From contig DAFD01000065.1 in the NCBI GenBank assembly GCA_002497895.1, positions 1 to 12,899 of the forward strand: a DNA stretch of 12,899 bases. The letters run 5' to 3'. The translations under genes and the position numbers were made by a program. The notes beneath the pieces were generated by a model. It saw only the letters and a program-made list of their open reading frames with translations, was not told the origin of the DNA and searched no databases. This DNA is from Euryarchaeota archaeon UBA175. Its GTDB lineage: Archaea; Thermoplasmatota; Poseidoniia; Poseidoniales; Thalassarchaeaceae. Below are positions 1 through 7,065 of the stretch, one piece after another (within the stretch, counting starts at the first letter, position 1; each line of letters opens with the position of its first letter).

Positions 1-411
1 ATCGAGGTCTAGTTCTTTCATCGCCTGTTTGAGTTGTTTGCGGAAATCACTACCCTTCGCAGCCTCTTCTCCGCGAATCGCGGCGACGGACTTACGCAGG
101 AAGTTGCCAACTTGAAGCCCAGGAACCGCCTGAGGGTATTGGAAAGATAGGAATACACCGGATCGAGCCCTCTCCCATGGCTCCATTTCCAAGAGGTCCT
201 TGCCGTCGAGTTCGACGCTGCCTTCGCTTACTTCGAAGTCAGGGTGACCCATGATGATGTTTGCAGCGGTAGTTTTTCCGCTGCCGTTTCTTCCCATGAT
301 GGCGTGGATTTCACCAGCAGGGATCTCGAGGTCAATTCCGCGAAGGATCGGTGTATCATCGATTCCGGCATGTAGGTTACGGATACCGAGGACGGGAGTG
401 TCAGATGCCAT
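1..411 (-). CDS. sufC: SufC, Fe-S cluster assembly ABC-type ATPase (N-terminal 137 residues, gene runs off the left edge)
   Basis: SufC is the cytosolic ATPase of the SufBCD scaffold that builds Fe-S clusters. Reading the minus strand from the ATG at 411 gives a protein beginning MASDTPVLGIRNLHAG. It carries a Walker A motif GRNGSGKTT near residue 38 and then NIIMGHPDFEVSEGSV, a SufC-type stretch. A Q-loop follows in FLSFQYPQAVPGL near residue 88. The signature motif, Walker B and H-loop lie beyond the window. An SD-like GAGG (complement of 419-422) sits 7 nt before the ATG, and the frame upstream closes without another good start. The gene diverges from nfu-mntR, so the shared 112-bp intergenic region probably controls both units. 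SufB/SufD partners are expected to the left but are not visible. The family call is secure; operon membership is inferred. Confidence 0.93.
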   Translation of the reverse strand, partial: MASDTPVLGIRNLHAGIDDTPILRGIDLEIPAGEIHAIMGRNGSGKTTAANIIMGHPDFEVSEGSVELDGKDLLEMEPWERARSGVFLSFQYPQAVPGLQVGNFLRKSVAAIRGEEAAKGSDFRKQLKQAMKELDLD

Positions 412-523
412 GAGGTTGCCTCGCTTCTTCCGTCTATTGGTCCCTTTTGAATGCGACCGTCATAGACGGTCGTTGAAATCAGCCTGATTCATGGTCAATC
501 AGAAGTAGGTGTGGCATCACCGG
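412..523. promoter_or_regulatory. Divergent promoter region between sufC and nfu-mntR
   Basis: This 112-bp gap holds the control signals for two divergent Fe-S units. On the minus strand, ATTCAAAAGG (complement of 442-451) lies about 36 nt before the sufC ATG, a sensible distance for an archaeal TATA-like element giving a short leader. On the plus strand, TTGAAAT at about 473-479 could play the same part for nfu. A perfect palindrome at 454-472 lies between these two candidates. A five-codon open frame (ATG at 491, stop at 506-508) and a TGATT/AATCA inverted repeat (485-489 and 497-501) are also present, both of doubtful meaning. The TATA assignments are weak because neither matches a canonical box. 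Confidence 0.45.
454..472. promoter_or_regulatory. Perfect 19-bp palindrome, candidate operator for the MntR/DtxR-type regulator
   Basis: The sequence CGACCGTCATAGACGGTCG has two perfect 8-bp arms around a 3-bp centre. It lies 43 bp upstream of the sufC start and about 50 bp upstream of the nfu start, next to the candidate TATA-like elements of both. DtxR/MntR-family dimers typically bind palindromes of about this size, and such a regulator is encoded two genes away. A partial copy, CCGTCTAT at 430-437, matches the reverse complement of 462-469. The palindrome is seen directly; its use as an operator is inference. Confidence 0.5.
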
Positions 524-1009
524 ATGGTTGTGTCGAGTGATGATGATCTAGCCGAATCGTATCGACTTCAGGTCGAGGCGATGATGACTGCAGAGTCTGA
601 GAAGCGTATAGCCGAGGCACACGATCCAGCAGAGCTGGATCGACTTCGTTCGCTCTCACTGCTCAATTTGGTTGAGAGCGAGCATACAGATCTCATACCC
701 GCTCTGATGGCGAGGCTTGGGCCCGTTCGGGCCGCCCTCGACGGTCATGGAGGCGGACTCCTCGTCGCTCAATCCGAGGTTGAAGAAATGCACTCGGGAT
801 CGAAGGCTCTCTCACTCGTCATCGACCTCGATGGAGCTTGTGTCTCATGCGGTGCGGCTCCTGGGACTCTGAAAGGAATTCAAGAAGACTTGTTGATGGA
901 TGAGGAGGTTGTCGCAGTACGCTTCGCTGCCTCGATGCTCGAATGGTTCAATGAATTACAGCGCGAGTTTGTCCTAAAGCACGGCGGCGTCACCTTTGTC
1001 GAGGTCTGA
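524..1009 (+). CDS. NifU C-terminal-domain (Nfu-type) Fe-S scaffold protein with N-terminal extension
   Basis: Nfu-type proteins hold or transfer Fe-S clusters through a CxxC pair, usually shared across a dimer. Residues about 66-140 show the family pattern: VRAALDGHGGGLLV, then IDLDGACVSCG with Cys106 and Cys109, then GTLKGIQEDL. Residues 1-60 form an unrecognised, acidic, helix-rich extension, and about 20 residues follow the core, so this is roughly twice the length of a bare Nfu domain. I prefer the ATG at 524 (161 aa) because AGGTG at 507-511 precedes it. The in-frame GTG at 509 would add five residues and has no SD. The stop is 2 nt before mntR, implying coupled translation. Facing sufC across a shared regulatory region supports a role in Fe-S assembly. 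The exact client proteins are unknown. Confidence 0.82.
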   Translation: MVVSSDDDLAESYRLQVEAMMTAESEKRIAEAHDPAELDRLRSLSLLNLVESEHTDLIPALMARLGPVRAALDGHGGGLLVAQSEVEEMHSGSKALSLVIDLDGACVSCGAAPGTLKGIQEDLLMDEEVVAVRFAASMLEWFNELQREFVLKHGGVTFVEV

Positions 1010-1011
1010 AA

Positions 1012-1476
1012 ATGAGCGAGGACAGACTCGACGCACTGCGTTCGGCACACGAAGCAGATGGAGTTCGACGTTCGACTCGTCACTCCGTTCGAGTCGAGGA
1101 TTATCTCGAGGTATTGCACGAGTTAGAACTCGTCGAGGGTCGAGCCAAACCTGCTCGCATCGCTGAGTCGTTGGCAGTAGCGCGACCCTCTGTGACAAAG
1201 ATGCTCAAGCGTCTCGACGAGGAGGGCCTCGTCGATTACGAAAGATATCGTGGTGCGGTTCTGACTGACGAGGGACGTGCTGCAGCAATTTCCCTGAGAG
1301 AGCGACACAGTTTGCTCGTCAGGTTCCTTAGTATCCTTGGCGTCGATGAGGAGACTGCTCATACCGATACCGAAGGCATCGAGCATCATCTCCACGAGAC
1401 CACGCTCGATGCATTACGAGCACTGGTCGAAAAAGCCGAATCAGACCCAGATTGGTGGAGTGCTCGTAACGAATAA
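1012..1476 (+). CDS. MntR/DtxR-family metal-dependent transcriptional regulator
   Basis: This is a 154-residue winged-helix repressor that should bind DNA as a dimer when loaded with Mn(II) or Fe(II). The helix-turn-helix covers about residues 45-70 (RIAESLAVARPSVTKMLKRL), followed by a wing at VDYERYRGAVLT. The dimerisation and metal domain includes RHSLLVRFL and EGIEHHL. Aligned by eye to Bacillus subtilis MntR, all six metal ligands appear conserved: Asp30, Glu33, His99, Glu121, Glu124 and His125. There is no C-terminal SH3-like domain, which favours the MntR form over the long DtxR/IdeR form. About 27 charged residues precede the usual start. An SD (GAGGT, 1001-1005) lies within the end of nfu. 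Position beside nfu and opposite sufC suggests it controls Fe-S assembly; which metal it senses cannot be told from the sequence. Confidence 0.9.
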   Translation: MSEDRLDALRSAHEADGVRRSTRHSVRVEDYLEVLHELELVEGRAKPARIAESLAVARPSVTKMLKRLDEEGLVDYERYRGAVLTDEGRAAAISLRERHSLLVRFLSILGVDEETAHTDTEGIEHHLHETTLDALRALVEKAESDPDWWSARNE

Positions 1477-1482
1477 GCCGTG

Positions 1483-2115
1483 CTAATCAGATTCGAGAGC
1501 AGCAATCGCACCCGGCGCTAGGCCGAGCACAGTGATTTCCTCTCCCTCTACCAAGCGAGTATCAGGTGCGGCATCACCCGCCATATCGTAAGCCCCAGCC
1601 TTGCCTTTCCAAGATCCGCTGCTGACGAGTTCGAAGAGCCTGTCTTGACTCAATTCATCGAACTCGACAACCGCAGAGTCAGTCCAGAAATCTGCGGTCC
1701 AGTCTCCATGCAATACATGCTCGCCCGCTCCTCCTGGAGGATATACAAGGGCGGTCGAAGACCAGACTCGATGGCGATTTCCAGACAGCCGTAACAGCAT
1801 CGCCATCGCGTGTTGATCATCATCGGGCTTCCCCATCGGCATCAGAGGGTCATCGGGGTCAGTCACGATTGTATCTGCGACAATAACCACATCAGCGACC
1901 TCATCTCCTGCCATCGCAGAAACAACTCCCTCCCGAGCAGCTGCCGAAGCCTTCGCTAAACAAGTGAATTCTACCTGCTCCTCTACCGGCGCACCCCAGC
2001 GCGGCTTCGGTTCATCAAAAACCAGCGCAGCCGCGCTCAAATCAATTCCAGAAAGCCGCTCACTCAGCCAAGCCAGCCGCCGCTCAGAGGCAGATGCAAG
2101 ATGCACCTTGCGCAT
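1483..2115 (-). CDS. maf: Maf-family nucleoside triphosphate pyrophosphatase
   Basis: Maf proteins hydrolyse non-canonical or modified NTPs to NMP plus pyrophosphate and have been linked to cell-division control in bacteria. Conserved family signs are LASASERR at residues 6-13, the ADT motif at 80-82, GKP at 95-97, SGNRHRV at 111-117, and GKAGAYDMAG at 171-180, matching the usual KAGAYxIxG segment. Near the end, ITVLGLAPGAI matches the usual NVxGLP region. An in-frame ATG at 2148 would add 11 residues overlapping the S8 protease gene. The ATG at 2115 is better, because an SD (GTGAGGT, complement of 2123-2129) stands exactly 7 nt before it and overlaps the protease stop. The protein is then 210 aa, normal for the family. 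It is probably co-translated with the protease gene. Its 3' end faces mntR with only 6 bp between. Confidence 0.88.
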   Translation of the reverse strand: MRKVHLASASERRLAWLSERLSGIDLSAAALVFDEPKPRWGAPVEEQVEFTCLAKASAAAREGVVSAMAGDEVADVVIVADTIVTDPDDPLMPMGKPDDDQHAMAMLLRLSGNRHRVWSSTALVYPPGGAGEHVLHGDWTADFWTDSAVVEFDELSQDRLFELVSSGSWKGKAGAYDMAGDAAPDTRLVEGEEITVLGLAPGAIAALESD

Positions 2116-2125
2116 ACCATCGACC

Positions 2126-5100
2126 TCACAGATCGATGCGCAGCGCACAGATAGGGCAGCGAGTCATCTTCAGGTCCATGCCGACCTCGAAGCGACTCGC
2201 GCAATCAGGACAAACCACCGACCGATTCAGAGGAGGAAGTCCAGGCAACACCGGAGCCTCACCCATTGGAGGGAGGGGTTGAGCAACCGCTCCTTCTGCC
2301 GGTGGTGGAGGAATCATTCCTGGCATTGGTGGAGCCATTTCGGCCATCTCTGCTACGTCAGCCCTGCGCTGCCGTCGCTCACGCCGTGAAGAACCGGAAT
2401 CGGAATCATCCTCAACGATTTCAACGATAGAAGATGTATCGATGGCCTCGACGGTGATATCTTCCTCATCGATTACATCCACGACATCATCTTCGAGCAT
2501 CACCACACCTTCAGCTCGCGTCCGACGACGACCACCCATCCAGCGAATCGCTCGGCCTGACAATACGGCGAGAACGATGGTGCAAAGGAGCAGAACTGCA
2601 ACAGCAACCCCTCCCAGTAGGATGTTGAAACTGCCTTCGTCCAAGCCCAGATTAAAGCGCAGTTGCTCAAGAATGTCGCCCTTATCTCTGTCTCCTGTCG
2701 AATCATCGATTATCGAGCGGATGACCCAGCCCTGACTTGATGTGTGAATAATCGCCACTTCATCTCCGCTTGGCGCACGACTCACAGAGTGTAGCCAACC
2801 GGCACTTATTCGGTTCGAAATCGACATCCATCCAGATTCTGCATTCATCATTCCATACTGAACTTGTGGACCAGACGGTCCGACCATGTCGTGGAATACT
2901 TGCACACCTCGATCATTTTCGAGGAAAATAATATTCGAAAGACCGCGGGCGTTAATCGAAATAGAATTATTTCCAATCGCATTGAATGAATCATCAGCAA
3001 TCATGTTGATGAATCGTGTATCGAGGCCCGAACCTTCCCTCCAAGCCACCATCAGTCGGTCCTCGCCAGAAACGGTTTCAACCCTCATCTGAGGTAGCGA
3101 AGCCTCGTCACCGACCGCCTTTTTGTAGGCCCAGGATGAGTGTTGAAGATCTCCGTGAGCATACCAGAGGCCAAGCCTGTCAGCGCCTGTGGTGTCATTA
3201 CGCATCGATTGGAAAAGGATGTGACCAATGTCCTCGCCGAACTCTATCTGCACTGGATCAGTCTGTCCTGCGACCACGTCTATGTCTGCGATTACATTGG
3301 GTGTCAATCGCCAATCGTTCGAGGAGGTCGGCGCGTCAGCTTCCAGAAGGAAGATGCTGGTTAAATCCTGATAGCTTCCTCCAGTTAGCAAATCTCTGTG
3401 GTAACCAGCGACGAGCAACTCGGTTCCCTTGACATCGAGGTCGATACCCCAATACTTTCCATCCGAGAGGAGAATCGGATCCATCAAGTCTTGAATTGGA
3501 GTCATTTGACAAGCAGAATCGATTGTTGAATACGACACGGTTTGTTGCAGATAACCGCTCGTGTCGAGGAAGCGGCGCGTCCACACGACGTGTGCGACGC
3601 CATCGTCTGTGGCTACAGCGTGGAAATCTCCTGACCAAGTTTCTTCAAGCATATTTGTGCAGGCTGTCATGCCGTGATTTGAGTTCAAACGGTATAGCGA
3701 GAGGCCACCGTCTATGGCTCCGACGACGATGCCTTCTCCATTGAGTTCGATGACTTCTACAGGGATCTCTCCCGATTGGAAGTTCATTCCTCTACCGCCA
3801 GATACAGTGCTCTTCTCGACGAGGGCGGTCCATTCGACTTGATTGTTTGACCAATCGATGTCTGAGAGAATTGGGCCTGTTAGTGTGATGCGGAATTCAA
3901 ACGGCCCGCTTTCTTCCGTGCTGAGTGCGAAACTCACACTTTGTGAACCGGCTCCAGAGATTGATGGAATCGTCGTTGATGAGGTCAATTCCCAGCCGCG
4001 TTCAGTGTGAAGGTGGAGTTGTGCATCGACCTGCTCAGCAGTGGTCGACCCGAGGTTATCGACGCGGGCATTAATTTGGAATAATTCGCCAGGGCGCGGG
4101 ATTGCAGGAGTTGTTGTTATCGCGCCTGTGGCGAAGGCGAGGTCGATTCCAGCGGGGCGCTGAACGACCTCGAAGTCGATACTTTCATCGTTATTCGTCT
4201 CATCGATTTCCTCGATGGAATCACCCGGGTCAAGGGCGATTGTTACCTGCCGATCACCAACCTCGAGTGGATTCCAATAAAGGGTCACTGCGACAATGTC
4301 GCCAGAGTCTATCGAGGGAATAGTCAACTCGTATTTGCGAGTACCTTCCTCAAGCAGATAGACGACGACATTTGTGGCGGCTTGGTCGCCATCATTGCGT
4401 ATTTCAGCGCTGACATCGACAAAGGAATTGACGAAGGTCTCAGACAACGGTATGCCCCACTCGGAGACTGTGATTCCACTGCGGAACATCAGGTCAGGGG
4501 CAGGTGGATCATTGTCGATTTCGAGAGTGATTCGAACCTCTTCTGAGCGTACTTCACCACCGCTGATTAAGCGTAGTGAGATACGGTGAGAACCGTCGGG
4601 ATGTTGGTCGGAATCCCAATTGAAACTGAACATCCCGGTTGTTCCTCCCGAGCCGGCATAAACCGTCTCGTCGACCCAATCCTCCTTGCCGATTCGCCAT
4701 TGCAAAGTTCCGCCATCGACCGTCTCATATTCACCTTCGAAGCGGACATCTCCAGCGACAGAATTCTGGCCGCTCGGACTTGTAAGAGTCAACTCGACAC
4801 GACCAATCTCGTGTTCTTGACGCTGGGTGTCGCTCCATTGATCCCACTCATTACGCGCTTGTACTGAGATGCGAATTTCAAGTGCGTTGATTTCGTCCTC
4901 GGTAAAGTCGGGAATCGAGAAATCGGTGGTCCAATTTACAGTTCCTTGGGCTTGGTGCCAGTCGACAAGGACTTCTTCCTGAGTCGGTGAACCCTCTGGC
5001 TTGTGAGTGTAGGTAATTTTGACTTGGACCTCTTCGATACTACCGTTGGTCTCGGCGTCTTCGTCAATGTGACCTCGAACAGAGTAAGTCTCTCCTTCGA

Positions 5101-6961
5101 CAAGCCACGAGTCCTCTATTGGCCTCTCAATGGCCAGCCATTCGCCTTCACCAGGTGGTGGTGGCTCGGTTTCGTTTCCACCACCATTTCCTCCGCCGTC
5201 TCCTATCATGGCTGAGAGAATCATGTTTCCATCGATGATGCCGAAGCCGTATTCATCGTTCCAAGTGTCAGAAGCGTCGGGTTCGGAGGCTTCGCCCCTG
5301 GAATCGGAGTTCTCACGAAGTAAATCTTTGACATCCTGCGGATCGAGAGACATACCTTCTTCATCGGCAATTTGCAGAATAATAGCGACAAAACCAGCCA
5401 CCGCAGGACAAGCCATACTCGTCCCACTCATTTCGACATAACTGTCTTCGGCGAGGGGTTTGGGAGTTCCCGGTAATTGGCTTGAAGATGCAGCATGAGA
5501 TGCTGAATTCATATCCGTCCCTGGAGATACCACATCCGGTTTGAGCTCGTCCTGATCGTCCCCATCCCCATCGTCCTCTCGTGGACCTGAATTCGAGTAA
5601 GAAGCGATTGAGTCATCGCCGCGGTCAACGGTGTCCTTGTCGTCTATTGCTCCAACCGTAATTGAGGCGTCAGCAGCACCTACCGAAGTCACCCTGCGGC
5701 GTCCGTCATTGCCGATTGCAGCGACCGGCACGATACCTGCTTCTGCTGCTTGGTTCACTGCTCTCGCATCGGCGGCGGTGCCGTTGTCACCGGGGTCGTC
5801 GCCGTTAGGATCGCCGATGCTTCCGAATGACATCGACATTACTTGGATACCCTCGCTGGAGTCGTTATTTCCCCAATCGGTATCGACATTGGCAGCGACC
5901 CAATTTATGCCTTTGAGAGTAGCAGCAGAGTTGGTTCCGCCAGTGTCTGTCATCACCTTGACATCGACGAGATAGGCACCTGGGGCATAGCCCTGGTGGA
6001 TGCGTCGTGAATCACCAGTCCCGAGTGCAATTCCAGCAACGTGAGTTCCGTGCCCGTCTCCATCGTCGGGGTCATGTGTACCTTCGTTATTGCAGTCGTT
6101 CTGGTTGAGGGAAGTGGCGTCACAACCAGCTATCCACTTGGGGTCAGCAAGGTCATCGGGATCGTTCTCATTATCGTCATTGTCATCAGAGAAATCGTCG
6201 AGTGAGAAGTGCTCGTTATCGACTCCGGTGTCGAGGATTGCAATGACGATGCCCGATCCATCGTAGCCGAAATCACGCATTGTCTCGTCGTATCGGTCTG
6301 AGTCGCGGACCTTCGAACCACGAGGAGCTGAGTCGAGATATGGGGCAAGGACATTCTGTTCCTCGACCATAACGACTCCATCGAGTTGCCAAATTTCAAT
6401 CAGTGCGCTGACTGGAACATGGTCGAGAACGATGGAGTCGAGGATATCCATCTGGAAGAACCACGAGCCCTGCTCTTGCCAGCCGTGGGCTTCGAGAACT
6501 TCGCGGAGCGCTGCAAGATCGCTCGGCCCAGGGTGCCAAGCGTAATCGACGACAATCGCAACCGTATCTTTGCCATCAATGCCAATGATTGCGGTTGACG
6601 ATACCGACTGGCGTTGACCAGCGATGATTCGCTGAAGCCGGTCGTCCATACCATCGGAATCGAAGTCATACCAGTAGCCGAACCACCAACCCTCATCCTC
6701 GACCGGGATGCCGGCATCGAAGGGAGGGGAACGGATTGATCGGTCGATTGATTCACACTGAATCTCACCACAAATCAGGGCTGGAGGCCAGTTCGCTGGG
6801 CGCTCTTGACCTACATTTTCAAAGCCTTCAGAATCCTCACCGATTCCTAAGGAATCGACATCATCCTGAGTTGGAAATGCCGAGACGGCGATGCTCATGT
6901 CGAGCACCAGTATCATCGCCGCAAGGACAATCGGAGTGAGGTCAAGTCGACTTTCAGTCAT
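2126..6961 (-). CDS. Giant membrane-anchored subtilisin-like (S8) protease with CARDB domains and a cytoplasmic zinc ribbon
   Basis: This 1611-residue protein is a secreted, membrane-tethered serine protease. Domains in order: a signal-peptide-like hydrophobic stretch (about 10-28); a DxDxDG calcium-type motif (99-105); an I9-like propeptide region (about 120-205); an S8 catalytic domain with Asp244 (AILDTG), His304 (GHGTHVAG), oxyanion Asn418 and Ser515 (SGTSMACP); a Gly/Asn/Pro linker (about 587-604); Ig-like segments (about 605-818); two CARDB-like domains (about 822-933 and 938-1048); an unrecognised, possibly propeller-like region (about 1055-1418); a transmembrane helix (about 1444-1468) with positive residues after it; an acidic then proline-rich tail; and a C-terminal CxxC-x14-CxxC zinc ribbon (Cys1584, 1587, 1602, 1605). 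All catalytic residues are present. An Asp/Asn-rich insert (256-272) between Asp244 and His304 may bind calcium. The start has no SD; a palindrome abuts it. The substrate is unknown. A role in degrading external protein or processing surface proteins is inferred. Confidence 0.9.
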   Translation of the reverse strand: MTESRLDLTPIVLAAMILVLDMSIAVSAFPTQDDVDSLGIGEDSEGFENVGQERPANWPPALICGEIQCESIDRSIRSPPFDAGIPVEDEGWWFGYWYDFDSDGMDDRLQRIIAGQRQSVSSTAIIGIDGKDTVAIVVDYAWHPGPSDLAALREVLEAHGWQEQGSWFFQMDILDSIVLDHVPVSALIEIWQLDGVVMVEEQNVLAPYLDSAPRGSKVRDSDRYDETMRDFGYDGSGIVIAILDTGVDNEHFSLDDFSDDNDDNENDPDDLADPKWIAGCDATSLNQNDCNNEGTHDPDDGDGHGTHVAGIALGTGDSRRIHQGYAPGAYLVDVKVMTDTGGTNSAATLKGINWVAANVDTDWGNNDSSEGIQVMSMSFGSIGDPNGDDPGDNGTAADARAVNQAAEAGIVPVAAIGNDGRRRVTSVGAADASITVGAIDDKDTVDRGDDSIASYSNSGPREDDGDGDDQDELKPDVVSPGTDMNSASHAASSSQLPGTPKPLAEDSYVEMSGTSMACPAVAGFVAIILQIADEEGMSLDPQDVKDLLRENSDSRGEASEPDASDTWNDEYGFGIIDGNMILSAMIGDGGGNGGGNETEPPPPGEGEWLAIERPIEDSWLVEGETYSVRGHIDEDAETNGSIEEVQVKITYTHKPEGSPTQEEVLVDWHQAQGTVNWTTDFSIPDFTEDEINALEIRISVQARNEWDQWSDTQRQEHEIGRVELTLTSPSGQNSVAGDVRFEGEYETVDGGTLQWRIGKEDWVDETVYAGSGGTTGMFSFNWDSDQHPDGSHRISLRLISGGEVRSEEVRITLEIDNDPPAPDLMFRSGITVSEWGIPLSETFVNSFVDVSAEIRNDGDQAATNVVVYLLEEGTRKYELTIPSIDSGDIVAVTLYWNPLEVGDRQVTIALDPGDSIEEIDETNNDESIDFEVVQRPAGIDLAFATGAITTTPAIPRPGELFQINARVDNLGSTTAEQVDAQLHLHTERGWELTSSTTIPSISGAGSQSVSFALSTEESGPFEFRITLTGPILSDIDWSNNQVEWTALVEKSTVSGGRGMNFQSGEIPVEVIELNGEGIVVGAIDGGLSLYRLNSNHGMTACTNMLEETWSGDFHAVATDDGVAHVVWTRRFLDTSGYLQQTVSYSTIDSACQMTPIQDLMDPILLSDGKYWGIDLDVKGTELLVAGYHRDLLTGGSYQDLTSIFLLEADAPTSSNDWRLTPNVIADIDVVAGQTDPVQIEFGEDIGHILFQSMRNDTTGADRLGLWYAHGDLQHSSWAYKKAVGDEASLPQMRVETVSGEDRLMVAWREGSGLDTRFINMIADDSFNAIGNNSISINARGLSNIIFLENDRGVQVFHDMVGPSGPQVQYGMMNAESGWMSISNRISAGWLHSVSRAPSGDEVAIIHTSSQGWVIRSIIDDSTGDRDKGDILEQLRFNLGLDEGSFNILLGGVAVAVLLLCTIVLAVLSGRAIRWMGGRRRTRAEGVVMLEDDVVDVIDEEDITVEAIDTSSIVEIVEDDSDSGSSRRERRQRRADVAEMAEMAPPMPGMIPPPPAEGAVAQPLPPMGEAPVLPGLPPLNRSVVCPDCASRFEVGMDLKMTRCPICALRIDL

Positions 6962-6980
6962 GGCTCTGCAAGCAGAGCCA
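6961..6980 (-). promoter_or_regulatory. Inverted repeat ending on the protease start codon
   Basis: TGGCTCTGCAAGCAGAGCCA (plus strand) has perfect 9-bp arms around AA. In minus-strand mRNA its last base is the A of the S8 protease ATG, and it occupies the place where an SD would normally sit. It could be a hairpin that affects start-codon access, or an operator just downstream of the promoter. No direct evidence separates these. Confidence 0.4.
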
Positions 6981-6993
6981 GCCTAAGTCGGGG

Positions 6994-7000
6994 TATAAGC
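6994..7000 (-). promoter_or_regulatory. Candidate TATA box for the S8 protease gene
   Basis: On the minus strand GCTTATAC lies about 33-39 nt upstream of the protease ATG, with its core at the complement of 6994-7000. Archaeal transcription usually starts about 25 nt after the TATA centre, which predicts a very short leader of roughly 10 nt. That fits the absence of an SD. No strong purine-rich BRE is visible upstream. Confidence 0.35.
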
Positions 7001-7011
7001 CGAACCCGTCG

Positions 7012-7042
7012 AGGTGCCTAAGAGGCGTCCTCATCGGCACCT
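7012..7042 (-). terminator. Hairpin in the rhomboid-to-protease gap
   Basis: AGGTGCC (7012-7018) and GGCACCT (7036-7042) form a 7-bp stem enclosing a second stem, GAGG/CCTC (7022-7025 and 7029-7032). It begins 24 nt after the rhomboid stop codon and lies before the candidate promoter of the S8 gene. It may mark the 3' end of the rhomboid message. There is no T-tract, so a terminator role is uncertain. Confidence 0.3.
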
Positions 7043-7065
7043 GTTGATGCTTGCGCTTCGTGCAG

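Noticed and set aside
491..508. Five-codon leader peptide before nfu
   Set aside because: It has no SD, and so short a frame is expected by chance.
509..523. GTG start for the Nfu protein at 509
   Set aside because: It has no SD of its own and overlaps the AGGTG that better serves the ATG at 524; only five residues differ, so the point is not fully settled.
2116..2148. Longer Maf start at 2148
   Set aside because: It overlaps the protease end, adds residues not typical of Maf, and ignores the ideal SD before the ATG at 2115.
2442..5975. Many plus-strand open frames of 60-140 codons opposite the S8 protease gene
   Set aside because: They are shadows of a long, well-supported gene on the other strand; their translations are Arg/Ser/Pro-rich and show no family motifs.
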